A stretch of 8,687 nt of DNA from Planctomycetota bacterium (GCA_029777755.1 JAKORQ010000488.1:1-8687); one strand, 5' to 3'; counted from the stretch's first letter, positions 1 through 6,793 are shown. Notes: generated from the letters alone by a model not told the origin. Made by a program: numbers and translations.

Positions 1-220
1 CGACGTCGATGTCCTTGTCTGCGATAAGCTCCGCGTGATCGCGATAGATGCGCTTCACGCCAAACCTGGAAGCTGCGCTCTGCGCTCGCTCGGGAATGAC
101 ATCTGCTACAGCAAGAAGCTCTGCTTCATCGGGGAGCTGCTGGATCGCGGCGGCGTGCGTGGGACCAATTGCACCAAAGCCAATGATGCCGCACCGGAAC
201 AACCTCTTGTCGGAACTCAT
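1..220 (-). CDS. Gfo/Idh/MocA-family oxidoreductase, N-terminal part (cut by window edge)
   Basis: Only the first 73 codons are present; the gene continues past the left edge. The visible protein is the NAD(P)-binding Rossmann half of the Gfo/Idh/MocA family, which oxidises or reduces sugars, inositols and related polyols in the cytoplasm. Seen directly: after a short polar lead comes strand one and the dinucleotide loop CGIIGFGAIG (residues 10-19, GxGxxG), then a helix beginning THAAAI. The second strand ends in Asp40 (LLAVAD), where an acidic residue usually favours NAD over NADP. Then follow the typical 'RAQSAASRFG' and 'IYRDHAELIADKDIDV' segments, the usual lead-in to the family's catalytic domain. 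The substrate cannot be told because the C-terminal domain is missing. An in-frame ATG at 262 would add 14 residues, but a strong GGAGG lies directly before the ATG at 220, so that start is preferred. A weak promoter-like pair (TTGCCA at 310-305, TACCGT at 287-282) lies in the 125-bp gap to the upstream gene. The gap makes tight cotranscription uncertain. Confidence 0.88.
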   Translation of the reverse strand, partial: MSSDKRLFRCGIIGFGAIGPTHAAAIQQLPDEAELLAVADVIPERAQSAASRFGVKRIYRDHAELIADKDIDV

Positions 221-224
221 TTTT

Positions 225-229
225 CCTCC
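225..229 (-). promoter_or_regulatory. Ribosome binding site of the Gfo/Idh/MocA gene
   Basis: The minus strand reads GGAGG followed by four A residues and then the ATG at 220. This strong Shine-Dalgarno match decides in favour of the 220 start over the in-frame ATG at 262, which has no comparable site. Confidence 0.7.
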
Positions 230-345
230 GCCGGGCGCTTTCACGCCGGCCTTCCTTGGCATACCTGAGTTAGCTGGCGATACGGTATGTAATGCTCCTT
301 CGGTTGGCAAGACTCTGCTGCGCTAACCGACACTGTCACAGCAGA

Positions 346-1515
346 TCAGTGGGCCGGTACCGGTTCGGCCGGTGGGGCCAGCAGGCGTTCGCGAAGCTGG
401 TATACCGCCTCTATGCGGGAGGATTCATCCAGGCCGGTGCGGAACTGTATCTCCTGCCCCGTCACCTTCCTGAGTTGCGCCAGGGCGGCCTTCTGCACTG
501 CTTCATCAGGCGACAGCAGGCAGTCCAGCAGGAAGCCTCGATCAGAACGCAGTTCCCTCGCGTCCACCTCGTAAGGCGGCTTGATACGGGCGACTATCGC
601 ATCCACGCGGGCAGCCTGCTCTGGCGGCATGGTGGAACGATCCAGTCGAGCGAGGATCGCCACCGCGGCCGCGCCCATGCTCTCCAGTCTCCTGGTGGCC
701 TGCTGGCGCTCACGGAAGTCGTCGGCATCAAGTTTCTCCAGCGCCTCAAGCACTTCGCCTCGTCGTTGCTCATCCACGGCGAATGCCTCGGGGAACACAC
801 TACGGGCAAGGTTGTAATCAACGACGAACAGATGTGGCTGCGGCCCGATCGCTTCGACCATCGGGCGGACGTATTTTGTCGTTTCAGACGGATACTTGCG
901 GATGAACGCCGCGAAGTTGTCAGCGAAATACGTCTGCTTGCTGTCAATCGCCTCAGGGCTCAGCGGTTGGACGTATAGACTGGCTCCTCGTCCTTCCATC
1001 CCCGGCTGCAGTGACTGCACGAACTGCACCGAGTGCTCATTGCCGTTGGCGATCGTGTCGCGTGAGAGGTTCAGATGGTTGGAGGCAGTGAGCAGCGATA
1101 CTCGCGTCCAGCGCGAGTCATCGTTGGTCACATATGTGACGCTGAGCATGTCAGGCGAGTAATGATCGCCATCCCTGTTACTGATCTCGCCGCGTGCGGT
1201 GATCGCCACGTGCACCGGGCTTGGCAGGCCTTGGACTCTTTGCATGCGCGGACCGCCGGCGGGCAGGGCAGTCTGCGTCAGAAGGAAGCCATCGACGAGC
1301 TTGAATCGCAGCACCTGGTCGGCAGTTACCGTGGGGATGCTGCTCTCCGGGACGTCTGAGATGATGAATGGGTTGTCATCGTCATTGTTGGCGGCGGGGC
1401 GAGTGGCAGGCGCATCAGCCGGCGGGGCAGCCTGATTCTCCTGGGCAAGGAGGGCAGGCCCGGCTAATGCCACGGACACGGAGAATCGTGCTGCGAGCTT
1501 CAACATGCTGGTCAT
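346..1515 (-). CDS. Exported protein with HEAT-like C-terminal repeats, function unknown
   Basis: I do not recognise a named family for this 389-residue protein. It begins with a signal peptide (positive MTSMLKLAAR, hydrophobic FSVSVALAGPALLA, likely cleavage after Ala24). A low-complexity Ala/Pro/Asn/Asp linker follows (about 25-48). Residues 60-240 are a mixed alpha/beta region with no catalytic motif I can name. Residues 255-312 (LEKLDADDFRERQQATRRLESMG...) and 325-380 (...AALAQLRKVTGQEIQF...R...VYQLRERL) match a helical-repeat style often seen at the ends of secreted planctomycete proteins, so protein binding or an envelope structural role is a guess. The ATG at 1515 is used. An ATG three codons later (1506) is possible, and neither has a strong ribosome binding site. 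The gene is divergent from pgk and lies 125 bp upstream of the Gfo/Idh gene on the same strand. Being a real gene is well supported by the signal peptide, length and repeat structure. Confidence 0.75.
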   Translation of the reverse strand: MTSMLKLAARFSVSVALAGPALLAQENQAAPPADAPATRPAANNDDDNPFIISDVPESSIPTVTADQVLRFKLVDGFLLTQTALPAGGPRMQRVQGLPSPVHVAITARGEISNRDGDHYSPDMLSVTYVTNDDSRWTRVSLLTASNHLNLSRDTIANGNEHSVQFVQSLQPGMEGRGASLYVQPLSPEAIDSKQTYFADNFAAFIRKYPSETTKYVRPMVEAIGPQPHLFVVDYNLARSVFPEAFAVDEQRRGEVLEALEKLDADDFRERQQATRRLESMGAAAVAILARLDRSTMPPEQAARVDAIVARIKPPYEVDARELRSDRGFLLDCLLSPDEAVQKAALAQLRKVTGQEIQFRTGLDESSRIEAVYQLRERLLAPPAEPVPAH

Positions 1516-1522
1516 GTTATTC

Positions 1523-1550
1523 TTGACTAATCAAAAGCGCCTCGTAGCAT
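1523..1550 (+). promoter_or_regulatory. Candidate sigma-70-type promoter for pgk
   Basis: TTGACT (1523-1528) and TAGCAT (1545-1550) are separated by 16 bp, matching the -35 and -10 consensus at 5 of 6 and 4 of 6 positions. Initiation would fall near 1557, giving a leader of about 45 nt that contains the hairpin at 1569-1586. It lies in the 87-bp spacer between the divergent exported-protein gene and pgk. Planctomycete promoters are not well enough known for more than a tentative call. Confidence 0.35.
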
Positions 1551-1568
1551 CCTGACCAAAATAGTGTA

Positions 1569-1586
1569 GGGTGGTTTGAGCCACCC
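1569..1586 (+). repeat. Inverted repeat in the pgk leader
   Basis: GGGTGG and CCACCC form a perfect 6-bp stem around the loop TTTGAG, ending six bases before the AGGAG ribosome binding site of pgk. In the transcript it would be a small GC-rich hairpin close to the translation start. It has no U-tract, so it is not an obvious terminator. Whether it affects pgk expression is unknown. Confidence 0.5.
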
Positions 1587-1592
1587 AGGAAC

Positions 1593-1597
1593 AGGAG
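1593..1597 (+). promoter_or_regulatory. Ribosome binding site deciding the pgk start
   Basis: AGGAG sits five bases before the ATG at 1603. It rules out the in-frame TTG at 1576, which would add nine residues (MSHPGTGES) not expected in a phosphoglycerate kinase and lies inside the leader hairpin loop. Confidence 0.75.
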
Positions 1598-1602
1598 AAT
1601 CC

Positions 1603-2784
1603 ATGGCGAAGAAGACGGTTGCTGACGTTGACGTAAAGGGCAAGCGCGTGATCATGCGGGTCGACTTCAACGTGCCTCTTTCCGATGGCACCATCACCGA
1701 CGACCGCAGACTTGTACAGGCTCTGCCGACTATCAAGAGCGTGATCGATCGCGGCGGTCGGCTGATCCTCATGAGCCACCTTGGCCGCCCCAAGGCAGGT
1801 CCCGAGCCGAAGTTTTCCCTGAAGCCGGTTGCCGAGCATCTTTCCAAGCTGCTGGGCAAGCCGGTCAAGATGGCTCCCGACTGCATCGGACCTGAGGTCG
1901 AGAAGCTGGCTGCGGAACTGCAGGATGGCGATGTGCTGGTCCTCGAGAACGTCCGCTTCCACAAGGCTGAGGAGAAGAACGATCCCCAGTTCGCCGGCCA
2001 GCTCGCCAAGCTCGGCGATGTCTACGTCAACGACGCCTTCGGCACCGCTCACCGCGAGCATGCCTCCACCTTCGGCGCTCCCCAGCAGATGCAGGGCAAG
2101 CCTCGCGTGATCGGCTTCCTCATCCAGAAGGAACTGAAGTTCCTCGGCGACGCCGTGACCAATCCTCAGCGCCCGTTTGTGGCGATCCTCGGCGGCGCCA
2201 AGGTCTCGGACAAGATCCAGGTTATCGAGTCGCTGCTGGGCAAGGCCGACACCGTCCTGATCGGTGGCGCGATGGCCTATACCTTCTTCCTCGCCCAGGG
2301 CAAGACCACCGGCGCAAGCCTCGTTGAGAAGGAGCAGGTCGAACTGGCCAAGCAGCTCATCGAGAAGGCCGGCGGCAAGCTCCGCCTGCCGGTCGATACC
2401 GTGGTGGCGGCCAGCATCGACTCCACCCAGACCAGCATGGTGGAGGGCGACATCCCGGCTGACAAGGCGGGCTTTGATATCGGCCCCAAGACTCGCGAGC
2501 TGTTCAAGTCGGAGATCGCCAAGGCCAAGACCGTGGTCTGGAATGGCCCGATGGGCGTGTTCGAGAAGCCTCAGTTCGCCGAGGGCACCAATGCCATTGC
2601 CCAAGCGGTTGTCGATGCGACCCAGAAGAATGGCGCGATCACCGTGATCGGCGGTGGCGACTCGGCCGCGGCCATCGAGGAAGCCGGGCTCTCCGAGAAG
2701 GTCAGCCACGTCTCTACTGGTGGAGGCGCTTCGCTCGAGTTCCTCGAGAACGGGCACTTCTCCACCATTGACATCCTCGACTAG
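1603..2784 (+). CDS. pgk: Phosphoglycerate kinase
   Basis: This cytoplasmic glycolytic enzyme transfers phosphate from 1,3-bisphosphoglycerate to ADP, giving 3-phosphoglycerate and ATP, and runs in reverse in gluconeogenesis. The 393 residues match the usual bacterial length. Motifs appear in order. The N-terminal substrate-binding domain has RVDFNVPL (19-26, the family signature), SHLGRP (58-63), LVLENVRFH (112-120) and NDAFGTAHREHAST (143-156). The C-terminal nucleotide-binding domain has LGGAKVSDK (196-204), VLIGGAMAYTF (218-228), VWNGPMGVFE (312-321), VIGGGDS (348-354) and STGGGASLEFLE (371-382). All key elements look intact. The start at 1603 is set by AGGAG five bases upstream. The gene stands alone, without gap or tpi beside it, divergent from the exported-protein gene and convergent with the MgtC-family gene, and it is followed by a strong palindromic terminator. 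Codon use is rich in C/G third positions, as expected for a highly expressed gene in a GC-rich genome. Confidence 0.98.
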   Translation: MAKKTVADVDVKGKRVIMRVDFNVPLSDGTITDDRRLVQALPTIKSVIDRGGRLILMSHLGRPKAGPEPKFSLKPVAEHLSKLLGKPVKMAPDCIGPEVEKLAAELQDGDVLVLENVRFHKAEEKNDPQFAGQLAKLGDVYVNDAFGTAHREHASTFGAPQQMQGKPRVIGFLIQKELKFLGDAVTNPQRPFVAILGGAKVSDKIQVIESLLGKADTVLIGGAMAYTFFLAQGKTTGASLVEKEQVELAKQLIEKAGGKLRLPVDTVVAASIDSTQTSMVEGDIPADKAGFDIGPKTRELFKSEIAKAKTVVWNGPMGVFEKPQFAEGTNAIAQAVVDATQKNGAITVIGGGDSAAAIEEAGLSEKVSHVSTGGGASLEFLENGHFSTIDILD

Positions 2785-2817
2785 ATCGCCGGCAAGCGAA
2801 GTTGAGCCAGACCTGAA

Positions 2818-2851
2818 GAACAGGACCCGCCGATCTCGGCGGGTCCTGTTC
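2818..2851. terminator. Bidirectional rho-independent-type terminator between pgk and the MgtC-family gene
   Basis: A perfect 16-bp inverted repeat (GAACAGGACCCGCCGA / TCGGCGGGTCCTGTTC) is separated by only two bases, so the folded loop would be about four to six nt. The stem is GC-rich in the middle. It lies 33 bp after the pgk stop and 43 bp after the MgtC-family stop, exactly between convergent genes. There is no long T-run on either side, only short A/T ends, so termination is inferred mainly from position and stem strength. Confidence 0.75.
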
Positions 2852-2894
2852 ATATGGTTACCTGACGACGTGATCGCAGGCCGCTGGTGTGCCA

Positions 2895-3587
2895 TCACAC
2901 CCACTTCACATCCACCACGCCCTCGCAATCGATGATGTTGCTGACCACGCGGGTGGATAGCTCAAACACGTCACCTTTCTTGTACTTGATGCGGCAGCAT
3001 ATGGTGCGCTGATTGCGCGTCAGGTCGTAGTTCAGTTCCACCGCCTTTATCTCAACCCCCAGCTGCTCGATGCGGTTCTTGATCTCGGAGTCGCTCATGC
3101 CATCCATCCTGACGGTCACCTCGACAGTGCCATACCAGTCATTGAGGATGAAACGCTCGCAGTAGGGGAGAACGAACAGGATAACCAGGGACAACCCCAG
3201 CGCCGCCAGGCCAAGCCAGATTAGCCCGGCGCCAATGGTCAAACCGATGATGGTGGTGATCCAGAGTGCCGCCGCGGTGGTCACGCCGCGAACGACACGA
3301 CCTTCCTTCATGATCACGCCCGCACCGAGGAAGCCCATGCCGGTAAGGATGCCGGCCGCCAGTCGTGCCGGATCCGGGCGCCATCCAGCACCAACCGCCT
3401 GCGATGCCTCAGTGTACATCTTGTCTGACAGGATCATGGCCACGGCGGCGGCGATGCACACCAGCACCGTCGTTCGCAGACCGGCGGCTCGCCCATGATT
3501 CTCTCTCTCGAGACCGATGAGCGAACCTGCGATCGTTGCCAGCGCCAGGCGCAAGGCAACATCGGATATCGTCAACACTTCGTTCAT
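2895..3587 (-). CDS. MgtC/SapB-family inner-membrane protein
   Basis: A 230-residue membrane protein of the MgtC/SapB family. Members are linked to growth at low magnesium and, in pathogens, to inhibition of the F-type ATP synthase; many environmental relatives have no defined role. Seen directly: the N-terminal signature LALATIAGSLIGLERENHGRAAGLRTTVLV (14-43), then GILTGMGFLGAGVIMKEG (79-96) and VRGVTTAAALW (99-109). Four or five hydrophobic segments lie between about 9 and 140. A soluble C-terminal domain of about 80 residues (152-230, beta-alpha-beta, ACT-like in pattern) follows, as in the longer members of the family. The start at 3587 (MNEVLTISDV) gives the canonical N-terminus, though the ribosome binding site is weak. 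The 3' end faces pgk across a shared terminator. The gene lies 116 bp downstream of the GH9 gene on the same strand, with structured repeats between. Virulence should not be inferred from the family name. Confidence 0.93.
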   Translation of the reverse strand: MNEVLTISDVALRLALATIAGSLIGLERENHGRAAGLRTTVLVCIAAAVAMILSDKMYTEASQAVGAGWRPDPARLAAGILTGMGFLGAGVIMKEGRVVRGVTTAAALWITTIIGLTIGAGLIWLGLAALGLSLVILFVLPYCERFILNDWYGTVEVTVRMDGMSDSEIKNRIEQLGVEIKAVELNYDLTRNQRTICCRIKYKKGDVFELSTRVVSNIIDCEGVVDVKWV

Positions 3588-3631
3588 CGAATCACATGCT
3601 TTCTAGCGGTTCTTGCGCAGGTTGTCAGGAT

Positions 3632-3659
3632 GCAAGATATGCACAATACCATATCTTGC
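3632..3659. repeat. AT-rich perfect inverted repeat between GH9 and MgtC-family genes
   Basis: GCAAGATATG and CATATCTTGC form a perfect 10-bp inverted repeat around an 8-nt centre (CACAATAC). It lies 44 bp beyond the stop of the GH9 gene and 44 bp before the start of the MgtC-family gene on the minus strand. It could be an operator, a leader hairpin of the MgtC-family transcript or a weak terminator for GH9. No U-tract follows, so an intrinsic terminator is the less likely reading. Confidence 0.65.
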
Positions 3660-3696
3660 CGCGCAGTGCGACACATACCATAGCCCGGTATCTTGC
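3642..3696. repeat. Degenerate direct repeat overlapping the inverted repeat
   Basis: The block CACAATACCATATCTTGC (3642-3659) recurs in altered form at 3672-3696 as CACATACCATA, then a spacer AGCCCGG region, then TATCTTGC. The second copy lacks one A and carries about eight extra bases before TATCTTGC. Two imperfect copies of the same block in a spacer of 116 bp suggest either paired protein-binding sites or a partial local duplication. Confidence 0.45.
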
Positions 3697-3703
3697 GACG
3701 GGT

Positions 3704-6568
3704 CTAGTTTTCCATGGCGTACAGGAAACTATAGAGCATGCCAGATGCACCGATAGTCTCGGTGATCGTAAACTCGCTGCTCACCTCAGCGCTGCCATTT
3801 CCCAGGTCGCGCCATCTGCGCCAGGATGGAATCTGCGGATACCACGCCGGCTCAGCGCTGGCCAGTCCGTAGACAGTGAATCCCTTGACGGTTGTCCCAG
3901 TCTTGTTTGGCCCCGTGTACAGGAAAGCACTGATCTGCGGATGCAGCGGATGGCGATCTCCCATGCCGGTGATGAATGTCTTCGACAGGGGATTGGCGCC
4001 CAGTTGGAAATCGGCGTTGAGCGCGATCGCATCGAGGTACTTGGAATCCCTGGTCAGCAGATAAGCACGGATGCAGGGGTCGGCCCATCGTCCACCGCCA
4101 TTGAGGTTGCCCCACCCGTTGCCGCCCGGCGCCTTGCCTCTGCCGACGCGATAGGCGGGCGCTTCAGTATCCTCCACAACGCGGTCAGCCAGCTTGATGA
4201 TCTCATTGCGGATCTCCTGCTGGATTGCCTTGTCCACCGTCGGCTGGGTTGTCGCCGCGTAAGGCCACAGGGCGATCGGCCGCCACCAGGCATTGCCGCG
4301 ACGGCTGACGCCTGCGCGATGCACCTCCTTCAGGTCCTCATGTATGCCCGGGTCACCAGTGGTCGCGAAGATCTCGGATGCCGCCCAGAAGGCAAACTCC
4401 TTGCCGCCACGCCTGTCGTCGGCTTCCGTGTAGTTGCTCTTTGCCCAGGCATAGGCGCGCCTGGCCGACTCAATGTAGCTGTCGGCCTTGGCCGCGTCGT
4501 ACGGGCGGATCAGTCGCGAGAACTGCGCTGCGACGGCCGCATATTCGCAGTTGTAGGCGGCATTGGGAGGAAACAGCCCAAACGGCGGTCGCTTGCCCTT
4601 GTTCTCGCGCTCGTAGGCGCGGATTGCATCCTCGTCATTTCCTCGCCCATATGGCACACCGCCATCAGCATTTTGATTGTCCCGGTAGCTGAAAAGCGCC
4701 CAATCCGCTTCATCCAGCAGGTCAGGAAGGCCATTGCCAGATTCTGGGATGTTGAGCTGATTGTCGGCGAACTTCTCGGGCATTGCTTCATATATCGCCA
4801 GCACCTGCGCGGTGGCCCTCAGGTGGTACGTGAAGACGTCGAAGTCAGCGGCGTCGTGATATCCGCCTCGGAATGATCGGGTCTTCTCACCCGGCTTGGG
4901 CTTGTACCATGGGCTAACCAGGAAGCCTGACTCATACGCTTCCAGGTGGCATGCGGGCTTGAGGAAATCGGTGTACGGCTGAGCGAGCTCGTGCCCGCAT
5001 CGCTGATGGTAGAACGCACGATTGGTGTGGAAGTACAGGTCGCGAATCCCCTGGCCGCCCACATCGAATGAACTGCTGCGACCGAGGCCGGGAATCTCGA
5101 TGTGATATCGGCCAGGCTTAAGCGCAGCCAGGTCGAGCTGGCGAACCTCCTCGCCGGAAAGCTCGTCGTTGGCCTCGCGCACGGTGATCCGGCCTTGCAG
5201 GGCGACTAAGTTGGTTGCCTCATCAATCACGCGGAACGCACTTGCCTGCGGGAACTGGACCGTGCCGGCGTCTCCCGCCCACCATCCAAGGTATGCGTAC
5301 CGCTTTTTCGCCAGGGTGGTGTAAGCCACCTGGTTGACCTTGATCACCGGCGTGATCGTGGTGGCCACGTCATAGTCAAAGGCAATCTGGTTCGTGAACT
5401 CATCGGATAGCTTGGACACCTTGATGTTGTAGCTCTTGCCCGACGTGATCGGCCGGGGCAGGAAGAGGTAGTAGGTATGCCAGTACAGGCGATTCTGCTT
5501 GAAGGAGCCGATGTCGCCATTCCAGTATTCATAGCTCTGCCGGCCAACCTTCACCGGCCTGACAGGGGTGTTGAAGGCAGGATCGCCATCGCTGGTGATC
5601 TCGAAGGCATCGGGAACCTGGAGCTTGGCTGCGTCGTCATTGCCCAGTTCCGGGCCACGGCTGACGGATGAGTCGATCGTCACGGCCAGGATGTCCGGAC
5701 GGATCAGGTCGACCTGACGAACCCCTTTGGCCCAGCCAGCCTTCACCATCTCTGCGAACATCTGCTCCTGGATGACCGCCAGCTTGGGACGGAAGTAGTC
5801 CGCCGGGACATCGGCCGGACGCTTGTAGTCATCCTTGACGTTCGGCGAGTTGAAGTAATCGTCATCACTGATGGTCACTGCCAGGATGGCAGGGGAGGCG
5901 AGCCCTTCGGAACGGAAGGTGATGGAGGCAATCGGCTTATCCGGGTGAGGGTTCTTCCACTGGGTAGCCCACGCGCCAATGAACTGATTCCACTTGGAGC
6001 TTACTGCATTCCTGCCCATGATGATCGGCCAGGCGCTGGCCCCGGCATTGTGATACCACAGGCCCGTCCACCAGGGCTGCAGCTCGATCCGGTCTCGCAT
6101 GGGGATCTGTTCGCTGGTCCCGTCGGCGTAGTTGATCGAGTAGGTGGCAATCACATAGTTTTCAGACGGCGCCGCCACCGAATGCACGTAGTTCTGGAGG
6201 AAATAGACGAACCTGCCACGTGCCGATGGGACCTTTACTTCTACCTGCTGCGGCAGATTCCGGAGCTTCTGACCCTTGAGCATGATGACCGACTTGCCGC
6301 CGGTGTCTTCGTCTGAGCTGATCCGGAAGCGATAGCCATTGCGACTGAATTCCCCAGTCGGGAGTGGGGGATACATGTACAGGTCGTTGATCCCCTCGTT
6401 CGACCATCCGCCGTTGCCGTCGTTGAAAAGCGATGTCGTGGCCGACGGCGAGATGTCCACAAAGGTTGTGTCGGCGAGCGTTTGTGATGAAGCCCACAAT
6501 AGCATCAGGGCGGCCAGCACTGCTGGCACGAAGGGCGCAACGCGTGAAAACAAGCCGGCTTTGCTCAT
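3704..6568 (-). CDS. Exported multi-domain glycoside hydrolase family 9 enzyme (cellulase-like)
   Basis: GH9 enzymes are inverting hydrolases, mostly endo-beta-1,4-glucanases; some act on xyloglucan, glucosamine or other glycans. The 954-residue protein starts with a signal peptide (MSKAGLFSRV, hydrophobic core, likely cleavage after LA at residue 32). Residues 33-235 form a beta-rich, Trp/Tyr-rich domain (YFLQNY, INYADGTSEQIP, DRIELQPWW) that resembles accessory carbohydrate-binding modules but that I cannot assign. Residues 286-400 look Ig-like. Residues 405-505 are the CelD_N-type Ig domain usual before GH9, opening VIKVNQVAY (408-416). The catalytic domain runs from about 508 to the end. 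GGYHDAADFD (568-577) carries the paired Asp572 and Asp575 (DAAD where cellulases usually have DAGD). LGANPLSKTFITGMGDRHPLHP (857-878) matches the substrate-binding motif, without the usual HHR. Glu932 in SSEFTITETIG is the likely acid. No dockerin or C-terminal anchor is seen. The start at 6568 is set by AGGAG seven bases upstream; an upstream in-frame TTG at 6628 is rejected. Substrate is uncertain. Confidence 0.92.
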   Translation of the reverse strand: MSKAGLFSRVAPFVPAVLAALMLLWASSQTLADTTFVDISPSATTSLFNDGNGGWSNEGINDLYMYPPLPTGEFSRNGYRFRISSDEDTGGKSVIMLKGQKLRNLPQQVEVKVPSARGRFVYFLQNYVHSVAAPSENYVIATYSINYADGTSEQIPMRDRIELQPWWTGLWYHNAGASAWPIIMGRNAVSSKWNQFIGAWATQWKNPHPDKPIASITFRSEGLASPAILAVTISDDDYFNSPNVKDDYKRPADVPADYFRPKLAVIQEQMFAEMVKAGWAKGVRQVDLIRPDILAVTIDSSVSRGPELGNDDAAKLQVPDAFEITSDGDPAFNTPVRPVKVGRQSYEYWNGDIGSFKQNRLYWHTYYLFLPRPITSGKSYNIKVSKLSDEFTNQIAFDYDVATTITPVIKVNQVAYTTLAKKRYAYLGWWAGDAGTVQFPQASAFRVIDEATNLVALQGRITVREANDELSGEEVRQLDLAALKPGRYHIEIPGLGRSSSFDVGGQGIRDLYFHTNRAFYHQRCGHELAQPYTDFLKPACHLEAYESGFLVSPWYKPKPGEKTRSFRGGYHDAADFDVFTYHLRATAQVLAIYEAMPEKFADNQLNIPESGNGLPDLLDEADWALFSYRDNQNADGGVPYGRGNDEDAIRAYERENKGKRPPFGLFPPNAAYNCEYAAVAAQFSRLIRPYDAAKADSYIESARRAYAWAKSNYTEADDRRGGKEFAFWAASEIFATTGDPGIHEDLKEVHRAGVSRRGNAWWRPIALWPYAATTQPTVDKAIQQEIRNEIIKLADRVVEDTEAPAYRVGRGKAPGGNGWGNLNGGGRWADPCIRAYLLTRDSKYLDAIALNADFQLGANPLSKTFITGMGDRHPLHPQISAFLYTGPNKTGTTVKGFTVYGLASAEPAWYPQIPSWRRWRDLGNGSAEVSSEFTITETIGASGMLYSFLYAMEN

Positions 6569-6793
6569 GGGTGTGCTCCTGTCCGATTGGGTTAATTTGA
6601 GGTTATCACAGCAAGCAGCATATCGCAATCAAATTGTGATGTGACACTATCGACCAAACCACGACCTCATTCTGTGGTGCATCCAGAAATCACAATTCTC
6701 TCTTGCCCATCGGTGAAGTGGTGGTTAACATTTTCGAAAGTTGTAATTGTCCTCAAGACGGACCTTCTGCCCGTCGTTGCCCGGGATTCACTA
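6569..6793. promoter_or_regulatory. Divergent regulatory spacer between GH9 and PHP genes
   Basis: This 225-bp spacer is more AT-rich than its flanks and must hold the promoters of two divergent genes. A 9-bp inverted repeat, AATTGTGAT (6632-6640) and ATCACAATT (6689-6697), lies around a centre of 48 bp. A further ATCACA is at 6605-6610. For the GH9 gene a weak promoter-like pair can be read on the minus strand (TTGATT at 6632-6627, 18-bp spacer, TGATAA at 6608-6603), with the repeated elements on and around it. For the PHP gene, TTAACA and TGTAAT occur at 6725-6747 but are badly spaced. The repeats suggest a shared regulator, but no named protein can be assigned. Confidence 0.45.
6576..6580 (-). 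promoter_or_regulatory. Ribosome binding site deciding the GH9 start
   Basis: AGGAG on the minus strand lies seven bases before the ATG at 6568, and the signal peptide begins properly from that ATG. The longer in-frame reading from a TTG at 6628 would add 20 polar residues (MRYAACCDNL...) ahead of the signal peptide and is unlikely. Confidence 0.75.

Noticed and set aside
301..344. Possible hairpins (CGGTT/AACCG and CTGCTG/CAGCAG) after the exported-protein gene
   Set aside because: The stems are only 5-6 bp, compete with each other and have no T-run, so a terminator is not supported.
354..373. CCGGTACCGG palindrome and nearby GGCCGG repeats
   Set aside because: They fall in the Pro/Ala-rich 3' end of the exported-protein gene and are explained by codon composition.
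292..978. Plus-strand open frame (228 codons) antisense to the exported protein
   Set aside because: Rich in Arg/His/Leu without domain or start signals; the minus strand gives a signal peptide and repeat motifs.
1531..2928. Long minus-strand open frame (465 codons) antisense to pgk
   Set aside because: It is the complement of a highly biased, certain pgk gene, rich in Leu/Gly/Ala/Asp without domain signs, and it crosses the terminator and the end of the MgtC-family gene.
3536..4876. Long plus-strand open frame (446 codons) antisense to the GH9 gene
   Set aside because: It lies over the catalytic domain of GH9, has no recognisable domain, a composition typical of a GC-rich shadow frame and no ribosome binding site; the minus strand has clear family motifs.
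6641..6793. In-frame 51-codon N-terminal extension of the PHP protein
   Set aside because: The stretch is AT-rich, holds the repeated regulatory-looking elements, starts with GTG and encodes residues unlike the family's N-terminus; the domain begins right after the ATG at 6794.
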